From the NCBI GenBank assembly GCA_036971475.1, contig JBAIZL010000003.1:52423842-52487841 (forward strand): a stretch of 64,000 nucleotides of DNA, given 5' to 3'. The DNA is from Prosapia bicincta (lineage: Eukaryota; Arthropoda; Insecta; Hemiptera; Cercopidae). The notes beneath the pieces were generated by a model that worked only from the letters and a program-made list of their open reading frames with translations, was not told the origin of the DNA and did no database searches. The position numbers and the translations under genes are program-made. Of this stretch, positions 1 through 9,584 are shown piece after piece. How positions within the stretch are numbered: position 1 is the stretch's first letter; the number at the start of each line of letters is the position of its first letter.

Positions 1-1081
1 GTTTTCAAGGAGAAATCCAAGTAAGTGAGTAACTTTCTTTACACTTTTAAAATCTTCCCTTCCGTAGATAATTTGAAGTTCTGTTTTTAATTTGTCCTTC
101 TCAATAAATGGAAATGACTCTATGGTAGTTTCTAATAGTTTTTCTAGAAACTGATTTTTAAATGTGGCGATATTTGCATTGTCAAACAGGTTTGCTGCTA
201 CAAGGTGTCCTATAAATTCAAACCTCTCTTTTGTTTGTATGACGATGGCGTCACATACTTCTTTCGCTGCTATATTTATTGTCATACGTGGATTTTCATT
301 TAAACTAGCTCTTTTAGGTGTGGTTTCTGCTGCTTGTTCTACTTGGATTTCATCTACACTATTTCTTAATGTTTCTATTTCTCCTTTAAAACAAAGATAT
401 GGATCCTTTTGCCCAAACGGGATCTATATTTCTTTTTTGAAATGAATCATACAAAATCTGGACGTGAGGCATAACTTTAGCAAAAAAATTGAGCCAAAAC
501 ACAAACTGTGGTTCCAACAGCTTTAACCTCAAACCTTGTGCCTGATTAATTGTGGCAACTTGAACACGGGTTTCTTCAATTTTTTCAAAGCACAAAATTA
601 AGCTTTCCAAATTTTCGTGAACAGTAAGAACTAATCTGGAATTATAATTCCATCTAGTAGATGAACCCGAAGGAAGCCTGTTCTTCACAATTTCCTCTAA
701 AATACCAGTCCTTTGAGAGGAATGACAGAAGAAATTGTTTATCTCTTGTAGGTTGGCAAAAAAAATTCTTACTTCTCTGTTTTGTTTAGCAGCTCTCGAC
801 ATAATTAAGTTAAGTTGATGCGCATAACAGTGCACAAAGTGTGCATTTGTGTACTCCGTTTTCACTCTTGCTTGAACACCTGAGTATTGACCGCTCATGG
901 TATTAGCACCATCATAACTCTGGGAAATTAACTTTTCCTTATTTTCACCAATCACATCAATTAGAACAGTTTTAATACAAGCAGACAGAGTTTCTGCATT
1001 TGTGTTTGAAGGATTGAGAAATGTCCAAAAGCGTAACACTGGAAGCCCGTTCTTAAGAGCATAACGGAAAACTACAACCAT
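1..1081 (-). pseudogene. hAT transposase C-terminal part
   Basis: Continues the DUF4371 frame after one premature TGA. 1081-386 is open: VVVFRYALKNGLPVLRFWTF, LISQSYDGANTMSGQYSGVQ, HFVHCYAHQLNLIMSRAAKQ. After a frameshift near 390-410 the reading continues to base 1 with EIQVEQAAETTPKR and HLVAANLFDNANIATFKNQF. The order agrees with ZMYM1-like hAT transposases. The short plus-strand frame at 164-445 is only its antisense. Confidence 0.82.
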
Positions 1082-1093
1082 TTGGGCTTTTGT

Positions 1094-1777
1094 TCAAACA
1101 TCAGTAGTCTCGTCTGCAATTATGGACACATAGTCTGCACTACGAATCTCCTGTAGTATGTTTTGTTGACAAACATAAAACATACACTCTAAAAGATCAT
1201 TTTGTATTTCTATAGAGGTCCCCTTAAATACAGTAGCAGTTTGAAGGTGTTCCTTCAGAATGTTATCAAGGCTAGCAGAAAAATTTACTAAACCCTTGAA
1301 AATTCCAGGGTTTTCAGAGTCTAACTTCTCATCATGACCATGCAGTGCTAGTTCAAATTCACCACAAAATCTAATACAATCGATTACTTTTGACAATACA
1401 TATCTATTTTTTCTAACTTAACCATTTTGCTTTTCAATGTTTTCTCTGAAAGCCTCGATTAGTTGTTGCCTGATTTCTGTTCACCGTGAGAAATAGATTG
1501 TTCGTGTTTTTTAATTTTTTGAGACAAATGTCCCAAATCAGCAACTCCAGTTTTTGTCCAGCTATTGTCTTTACCTTTCGCAAACAAAAGACAAGGAAAA
1601 CAAAGAAACTTGTTCGAACTATTACAACCACAAATCCAAGAATTCCTTTCGTACAACTTATCGTTAAATGACCGGCAATACTCAAGTCCTTTGACTTTTT
1701 GTTTTTGTGATAAATTTAGTACTGGCTTTGGTCTTCCAAGCTCTTTTATTGAGCATTTTTCTTCTATTGTTAATTAA
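1094..1777 (-). pseudogene. hAT transposase N-terminal part (TTF zinc finger and DUF4371)
   Basis: Two pieces, 1777-1459 and 1396-1094, in different frames. The first carries a TTF-type finger with the paired cysteines CGC and CFPC and a terminal HEQSISH. The second is a DUF4371 segment with ECMFYVCQQNILQEIRSADY and the DETTD aspartate typical of the catalytic fold's first strand. It is ended by a TGA immediately before the continuing frame at 1093. Confidence 0.85.
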
Positions 1778-2283
1778 TTAAAGTTGTTAATTAATAAGTA
1801 CTGAAGTTATTCATTTTATCTTAAATATTTATCACCACTGCACCACAATTCACAACAACGTAACTCGACACTCAAGGACCAGATAGCACAATGCTTGACC
1901 AACCGCCAACGTGTGTACGACGTGCCAACGCCAAAGGAAGTGGGAGTTGCTTCAGCTGCCGCTTTCGGCTTCCATCGGGTAACTTCGCCAGAGCTCGGCT
2001 ACGCGCTAGCTCTAGTCGTTAGCTCCTTTCTCACTTAAATTAACAGGCCCCCCACAACATAACCCTACTCGCACGCCAACAGAATGGGGTTCACATCGAG
2101 AAGTGAACCAGCCAAGTTGTTCAGGCTGTTTCGATCTAAATTAGCGCAGATATTCACTACTTCTATTGTATACTACTTTAGTTTTTTGTCAAAGTTTATT
2201 ATTTTCACGGAGTTTAATATTATTCTTGGGGGTTCACTGAACCAGTGAACCTATGGACGAGCCGCCCCTGTATATATATATAC

Positions 2284-2590
2284 AGATTTTTTGGACTAGG
2301 AGACTGACAGACTTACCTTGGTAAGAGTCCACTCTGTAGTCTTGAAATAGAAACACATAAAAGCACTTAACCAATGATATATTTCAACCACACAGTTGTC
2401 TTTGTCAATCAAAGAGAAAACACAAAAAGAAATATGAGAGAATAAAATAAAATAAATAACATATTTATTTAAAGACCACTGTGTGGTTGAAATATATCAT
2501 TGGTTAAGTGGTTTTATGTGTTTCTATTTCAAAACTACAGAGTGGACTCTTACCAAGGTAAGTCTGTCAGTCTCCTAGTCCAAAAAAACT
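2284..2590. repeat. Foldback (inverted) repeat, family FB-A
   Basis: Left arm begins TTTTTTGGACTAGGAGACTG and contains CAGACTTACCTTGGTAAGAG; the right arm is its reverse complement ending CAGTCTCCTAGTCC. The arms (about 110 nt) are separated by about 70 nt of AT-rich spacer. The same unit recurs at 7667-7956, 8246-8361, 8447-8748 and 9620-9920. It lies next to Penelope-like coding pieces, so I infer it is a PLE terminal repeat arranged head to head. Confidence 0.8.
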
Positions 2591-2616
2591 AAATAATCTT
2601 TACCAACCAAAACTAA

Positions 2617-2619
<3 letters not shown>

Positions 2620-2674
<55 letters not shown>
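2620..2674. repeat. (TA)n microsatellite
   Basis: About 27 TA units directly left of the Tigger terminus at 2675. The (TA)n tract resumes right of the element at 3551, so the element was inserted into one TA microsatellite. Confidence 0.97.
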
Positions 2675-2677
<3 letters not shown>

Positions 2678-3550
2678 TAAACTCCCGATTATCCGTAGAA
2701 TAGGGTGGCCCGGCAACGCCGGATAACGAATTCCCCGGATAATCCGCTATGAACAAAGAATACGCAAAACGATCGATAATCGATTATTATACCATAAGTT
2801 ACTCAAATAATGATCCCGGTTAATGCAATTCACAAATAATCTTCAGAGGACAAAATAAATACAGAAAATAATTTAAAATGTCAATGTATTTGACGGATTA
2901 TAACATGTACATTTATATGTCTAACTATTTACAATTCGTACATAAGTATATGTCAAAAGTAAGTATGTATGTACATATGTAATTTCCTTTAAACATAATA
3001 CTTTCACTTTTTAACAAAAAAATCTGTCACTTTCGTCTGTTTTTTTGTGAGCATTGATTTAGCTTTAATGTGCGATCTAAGTTTCTTGAGAACCATTTTG
3101 TCACACAGTGTCTACTTGTGTCACAAAGCCATAAAGATCGATAATGTATTTGACAGACATGGATAATGCATAAGTCACGTCCTAGACTATTTATAGCCGA
3201 GATTAGCTGACATTTGTGTACAATCTTATAATACACACTAGGTTTTCGGGCGTCCAAGCATTTTGTCATTGTCTCTTATATACAGTAGTCTGCTCGCCCC
3301 TTTTATTTCGCTGGCCCGCGTCGGGATGCTTTCCTTTCGATGTAAAAATTAGTACGTACATATTTACATATCTATTCCCTTCATCTTAACTTCTATTAAG
3401 CCTTATATGTATTTACGTCGTAATTCACTGTTTGGAAATTTAAACACATGAATCTGATTGGAATAATAATTGGATATTTGTAAAACAATACCAGACCCCG
3501 GATAATTCGCAAACCGGTTAATCCGCCCACGGATAATCGGGAGTTTACTG
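2675..3550. mobile_element. Tigger/pogo-like element with 22-bp TIRs, non-autonomous
   Basis: Both ends read CAGTAAACTCCCGATTATCC (left on plus, right on minus), followed by CG, a pogo/Tigger-type terminal repeat. Flanked by TA on both sides. The 876-bp interior holds no recognisable transposase; the longest frame (3027-3269 minus, 80 codons) shows no DDE motif that I can name. The near-identical TIRs suggest a fairly young internally deleted derivative. Confidence 0.9.
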
Positions 3551-3587
<37 letters not shown>

Positions 3588-3588
3588 T
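3551..3588. repeat. (TA)n(TG)n microsatellite
   Basis: TA repeats followed by TGTGTGTG, the right half of the tract that hosts the Tigger insertion. Confidence 0.95.
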
Positions 3589-3599
3589 GATATTAACAC

Positions 3600-6230
3600 T
3601 CAAATGGAAATGCTACTTTCTTCATATGTGGGTAATTACAGGGAAAATATACAAATTAACATAAGTTGTAGAAAATCACTCTGAAACCTAAGAATTAAAT
3701 GCCATTTCTATCAATAGTTACGAAATGATTATAAAATTGGTTATAAAATGGGTTAACAACTGGATACTACAGGTCAAAATTGGCTAACAAATCAAATTAA
3801 GGCTAGTAAAATTACAACATGTAAACAATGTAAGTAAATGTTACCACAATTTGTTTTCAACACCAAAAGAATAAGGGTTATTATCGACAGGAACTTATTT
3901 TAGGGACAAATTTTATGGGTTATTTTATCAGTGTTTTATGCACTTGAACCAGAATATTAGACTGTACAATTCTCTTATACAATAACAACAAAATGTATTC
4001 AATAAATAAAATAATACTGTGACCCACATTAATTCTTTGCACTCTACTACTGGGTATAAATTGGTAATGGCGATATGCCGTGTAGCTTCGACCATCAGAA
4101 TAACATGATTAGCAGGTTACTCTGAAGCAAGGCTATAGCTGGCAATGTGTTTTTGTTGTATCCAATCAGGCTTTAACCTGGCTTCATTTTTCTGAGATTC
4201 TGCTCCGAAACAGGCTTTTGTTTTGCATTTCTTATAATGCTTCATCATTGCAAGGAACGTTTTTCTTATAATATGATATTCATCTTTAAGTAATAGATTT
4301 CTAGGTACGGTAAAGTTGGCCAGTGCCAAAGTGCTGGATTATAAACATGTAGTCATGTAGTATCAAATCCGATCGAGACTTCAACTTTTTAAAATTTATT
4401 TAATGAATAAACTGTTTATTTGATAAACTGTATTAACATCAATTGTCATTCACTACAGGTTTCAAAAAACGTTACCTGTGACGTTAGGAAAGGCATAAAA
4501 CTATACTCAAATATATGTTCAAAAAATGTATTTGAACCTAGTTGGATGAATAAAATCGTATTTTATTAAAGATTAAAAATGTGTGTAAGGATATATTTAA
4601 GGAGAGTGTGAGCTAATAGAAGGAATTGAAAAATATTGCATAATTGCAAAATATCAATTATTTAAAGCCTTCATAAATGACAGGTTAACGGATGGAATTA
4701 AATGGTTAAAAAGAATCGAAATGATAGCATACACGTGTTACAAGTTTCAGAGCGGCTGCGGCAAAAACACAGCCCAGTTCTTACCCAGCTTCATAGTATC
4801 GTGCCAAAAGGCATACTTATTTTTAGAGTGCAAAAGGTTAATGACAGCAAAAAGGGCTTTACTACTTTCGCCTCAATATTATTTTAATATTACTGTATTC
4901 AGTATTACCTTTTATTCAATATTATTATTTAACAGTACTGAAAAGTGTTTAAATTCGTTCCGTCTTAACTTAACACAATAATTCAAAAGTGTATGGTTTT
5001 CATTTGGAAATTTTAGCAGCACCTAACCTTGTGTTTATAACAAGGTCTATTGAATACATTCTACGCATGAATGAAACCAGTGGAACTTATCGCTCACTAA
5101 ATAATATATTTGCCTCTGTACTTTTGTTTAATAAATTCCTTAATCTACCTTCAATCAAACTCTACTTAAAAGGGATTCTGATTTAATTAGTCCTTAAGTA
5201 CTTGCTGTTTATAATTATAAAAAAGAAGTTTTTTTTCTATATATGATTTTTAGTTTTTTTTTCAAAAACCTTGTTTTCCTTGTTTAATTATATAATTTGA
5301 TTGTCAACAGCATAACTTTTTAATACACATACAACACCATGCAACATACACACCACTATATTTTGTACAAACCCAGTAAATTTACAAAATTTTTCAATCT
5401 ACACTTTTGACTTCGACTTTAAACAAGATATCAATCATTCTCTGTTCTAAAACTAAACTGCCTAAAAACAGACATTAAAAAACATTTAAAATATTTTTTT
5501 TAACATTCAATGTTTTAATGTAAGTAAAAAGGTCTATTTACAACATACTGTATATACAAGAAGCATATATTAAATCCACAAACACAAATTTATATAATTT
5601 ACTGGTATAAAAAATAAACCTGCAGGTAATTATTTACTTGGTGAACACTTATAGTTGGTAGTGATAATTTAATTATACAACATAAAACTAATTAGCAATA
5701 AGTTCTATTACTACTATCCCTTTAAAAAAAATAAGGAACAAATCATTGGGACAACACAAAACATGCCACCAGTTAACCTAGCAGTTAATACTTTTCAATT
5801 ATTAAGAACAAAACTTTTTAAATATCTTTGACAAAAATAATTAGATTTCAATTAATTTAAAAGTGTATATACATAAATTTTGAAAAAATTAAAATAAAAT
5901 AGTCTAATAGCCTAGTTGTTGCTTATTTTTTACATCCAAGTCTTATGGTTAAATGTCAATTCAATTTTGTTTTAGTCTTCCACTAATTATTTAAAACCAA
6001 AATGTTTTTATAAGAGCTCCCAATTTTCCTGAAATATTAATATAAATTAATAACTATTTATAAATGAAAACGAAATATCCTATCCTCAAATTAAAAACTC
6101 AAATCAAATTTTAGTAATACAAATCCAAACCTGTACAGTACATCTTCATTAGAAAATTTAAATAAATTACTAATTTTAAAAAAATATTCAAAAATATATC
6201 AGTCAAAATAAGAAATTCATAATTATTATG
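3600..6230. other. Intronic AT-rich DNA, nothing recognised
   Basis: This stretch lies in the CoREST intron after exon 8. Short frames at 4117-4329 (minus) and 4702-5186 (plus) have no family signature and no splice context that I could connect. No second SANT domain was found here on the minus strand. Confidence 0.6.
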
Positions 6231-6237
6231 AATTTAC

Positions 6238-6445
6238 TTGTCGTTTGAGCGAGACGATCTCTCGGTCCATTGCTTTGAGCATCTGTTCCCCTTGTCCCGC
6301 TGGTCCTGAAGCCATGGCTACAAGATCATCATGGTTAATATACATGCCTCGAGGAGGTTTCCGCTTATTTCGTAACAATATGCTGTGAGTGTGACGATCA
6401 CGTGGCTTTGCAGGACCTACTGTAGGTCGCAGATTACCAGTCCTC
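6238..6445 (-). CDS. CoREST: CoREST coding exon 8 (LSD1-binding linker start)
   Basis: 208 nt, acceptor atttcag, donor GTAAAT after the codon CAA. The first G completes an Arg codon, giving [49 protein letters not shown], then [17 protein letters not shown]. The [10 protein letters not shown] and [11 protein letters not shown] pieces align with human KRKPPKGMFLSQEDV and LDMELVSVKRQ, the start of the helix that lies along the LSD1 tower. Ends in phase 0. Confidence 0.94.
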
Positions 6446-8199
6446 CTGAAATAAATAAAATTTATTAATTTGCCGAAATGTTAAAAAACTACTATACCTA
6501 CAAGATCGATAATAAAACCAATTATAGGTTTTAATCCTCTTTTACAAGAAAACTTTCTTTATAATAGTACTGTGTGTGTGTTTAATGAGTCGATTCCAAA
6601 ATTTTACTGGTACTGATACCAAGAAATTGATTCCAGATTCTCGATTCCAAAAACCACAATTACCAACCCAATAGAAAAAAATTAATATTATTTTTTATGA
6701 TATTTTAATAGAGATAACGTTTAAAAACAGTTGTTAAAGTCTAGGTGTTATAACCGCAACATTATGTTTGAGCAGATATTTTACTGCCCAATGTGTAAAC
6801 TCAACACTGTTAAAGCGCCGATGGATATTTTACTGCCTAATGTGAAAACATAATTTTTTACCACCACATATTTGGTTCAGACAACCTTCTAATTTCAAAA
6901 ATATTTTAGTGCATCCAAAATTACCAGATCCGAGTACTGAAAAACCACCTAAACTTCCTCATGGCTCCTTTCGTGCAATAGACTTAGATGCAAGACATGT
7001 CCAATACACATCCCAACAAATAGTTTCCAAGCCTAGAAACCAATGTGGACTTCACGATTAAGGATCATCATACTTGTACATCCAAAAATGTAATATACCA
7101 GTTGCAATGTAAATTTTGCTTGTCACAGTACATAGGGCTTACCACGGACGGTCTGAGCATCAGAATGAATGGCCACAGACATGACGTTGGAACCATGAAC
7201 ATAAGACAGGCCAACCCCTTAACACGCTGCTAGTCACAACATCATATCTTTCAATGATTTTTATACCACCAAAATAATTAAGGCCAACCCCTCTAATTGA
7301 AACCGTTCAGAATTGAGGAGATGGGAGTTGTCATAACAGTGGTGCACGAAATCTAGAGAGTCTCCTAACCTCAACATCAGATAAAACTCCTTTTACCTTC
7401 CCCCTAACTTCTACCATTTTTAACAACTCCATTTACCTTCCTTCTGAGAGACTATTAATATCTAGTTTCAAATAATCAATAATTATACAAATCACATAGA
7501 GCACTATATCATGAACTAAGAATCTGTGACATTTGGATATTTATACACATCTGTGGTTCACTTCAGTCTTTTCAGGACTATTGCCACTAGGTAAGTCTGT
7601 CAGTCTTCTATCTAGTCCGAAAATTCATATATATATATATAGTTTTGGTTGGTAAAGATTATTTAGATTTTTTGGACTAGGAGACTGACAGACTTACCTT
7701 GGTAAGAGTCCACACTGTAGTCTTGAAATAGAAACACATAAAAGCACTTAAACAATGATATATTTCAACCACACAGTGGTCTTTGTCAATCGAAGAGAAA
7801 ACACAAAAAGCCTTTTTGTGTTTTCTCTTCGATTGACAAACACCACTGTGTGGTTGAAATATATCATTGTTTAAGTGCTTTTATGTGTTTCTATTTCAAG
7901 ACTACAGTGTGGACTCTTACCAAGGTAAGTCTGTCAGTCTCCTAGTCCAAAAAATCTATATATATATATATATATAAATATCGCAGTATGTTTTCTTGTG
8001 TATTAATAAAGAACAAAAGTCTAAATACAAATACAAGAATTATAATTGAATTTACAATTCAAAGCTTTTCGTTGGCTAACAGTACCAACATCATCAGGAA
8101 TATAGGAATATTCCTGATGATGTTGGTACTGTTTGCCAACGAAAAGCTTTGAATTGTAAATTCAATTATAATTCTTGTATTTGTAATTAGACTTTTGTT

Positions 8200-8242
<43 letters not shown>

Positions 8243-8389
8243 AAAGACCACTGTGTGGTTGAAATATATCATTGTTTAAGTGCTTTTATGTGTTTCTATT
8301 TCAAGACTACAGTGTGGACTCTTACCAAGGTAAGTCTGTCAGTCTCCTAGTCCAAAAAATCTAAATCTAAATCTAAATCTAAATCTAAA

Positions 8390-8453
<64 letters not shown>

Positions 8454-9528
8454 GGACTAGGAGACTGACAGACTTACCTTGGTAAGAGTCCACTCTGTAG
8501 TCTTGAAATAGAAACACATAAAAGCACTTAAACAATGATATATTTCAACCACACAGTGGTCTTTGTCAATCGAAGAGAAAACACAAAAAGAAATATGAGA
8601 GAATGAAATAAAATAATTATAAATTGTAATCACAGATTGTGTAGAGTAGAAATCAGATGTCACAGATGCACAGATTAAAGATATATATATTGTTTCCATG
8701 AGCATATGAGTGATTATAGTTTATATAAGTCTGTCAGGGGAAAAGAGATTGCTGACAGTCAGGCAGCAATTAAGGCATTAAACGGACATGTGGTCACCTT
8801 GGCCATAGTCAGGGAGTGCCTAAATAACCTAGAAGCCCTGGCAAGGCACAATCAAATCAAGATAGGTTGGGTGTCAGGGCATAGGGGAATATTTGTAAAT
8901 GAAGCCGCAGATGCACTGGCCAGAGAGGGGTCTTCAACTCCCCTAATTGGACCGGAGCCGGCAGTAGGTATTTCCAAATCCATGGTCAAGATTGCAGTGC
9001 GAAGGTGGATGGCTGAAAGACACTGTGAGTACTGGGTCAGGGCTGAAGGAATGAGACACAGTAAGCTAACCCTTAGGAAACCTTCCTTGGGGCTGCAGGA
9101 GATTCTCATCTTTCTATCTAGGCAGGAATTGAGGATAGCCACAGGTCTACTCAAGGGACACTGTGGACTAAGGAAACATCTGCATAATATGGGTATCTTC
9201 AAAGATGAACCAGTGTGCAGATTATGCAGGCAAGAACTGGAGACCGCCACACACATCATTTATAGATGTGAAGCACTTGCCAAGAGGGGCTTCAACCTCT
9301 TTGGTGATAGCACAGCCCTGGAAGAGGATGCTGAAGGTAAAACACTAGTCAGGAAACTTCTAAACCTGGTAAGAGGGAAGGGGCTCTATGACTAGATCAG
9401 GGAGGTAAGTATAATATACCTAAGGTAGCGGTGCTTCGGGCAGTTTAAACCTGCTCCCAAGTTAATAAAAAAAAATATATATAAAAACAATGGATAACAT
9501 AAAATATCAATATATATATGAAGTTAAA

Positions 9529-9584
<56 letters not shown>

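Larger units (their letters stand above)
1..2270 (-). mobile_element. ZMYM1-like hAT transposon, degenerate, left end outside window
   Basis: The right terminus at 2270 reads, on the minus strand, CAGGGGCGGCTCGTCCAT, an hAT-style terminal repeat. Reading leftward: a leader to about 1780; a TTF-type zinc finger (1777-1459: GRPKPVLNLSQKQ, WICGCNSSNKFLCFPCLLF, DLGHLSQKIKKHEQSISH); a DUF4371 segment (1396-1094, ending YVSIIADETTDV); the middle of the RNase-H-like core (1081-386: SYDGANTMSGQYSGVQARV, HFVHCYAHQLNLIMSRA, SSTRWNYNSRL); and a further C-terminal block at 385-1 in another frame (ERFEFIGHLVAANLFDN). The frame breaks near 1455-1400, an in-frame TGA sits at 1096-1094, and a shift lies near 390-410. 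The C-terminal dimerisation region and left terminus are beyond the window. Not functional as it stands. Confidence 0.9.
7990..8206. repeat. PLE-type foldback carrying two mirror hammerhead-like motifs
   Basis: Palindrome centred near 8103. Arms: TAAAGAACAAAAGTCTAAAT ... outward and its complement. Each arm includes CAAAGCTTTTCGTTGGC or its complement. Both arms fold into the hammerhead-like structure annotated at 8057-8101 (minus) and 8110-8154 (plus). Confidence 0.9.

Noticed and set aside
164..445. 93-codon plus-strand frame
   Set aside because: It is the antisense of the hAT transposase C-terminal block (ERFEFIGHLVAANLFDN on the minus strand).
3396..3603. Frames rich in YIYIYI on the minus strand
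   Set aside because: They are translations of the (TA)n tract and Tigger end; no coding bias.
8347..8535. Minus-strand frame with [20 protein letters not shown]
   Set aside because: Translation of the (AG)n (TA)n (AATCTA)n microsatellite.
8852..9259. 135-codon minus-strand frame
   Set aside because: Antisense of the LINE RNase H; all recognisable motifs are on the plus strand.
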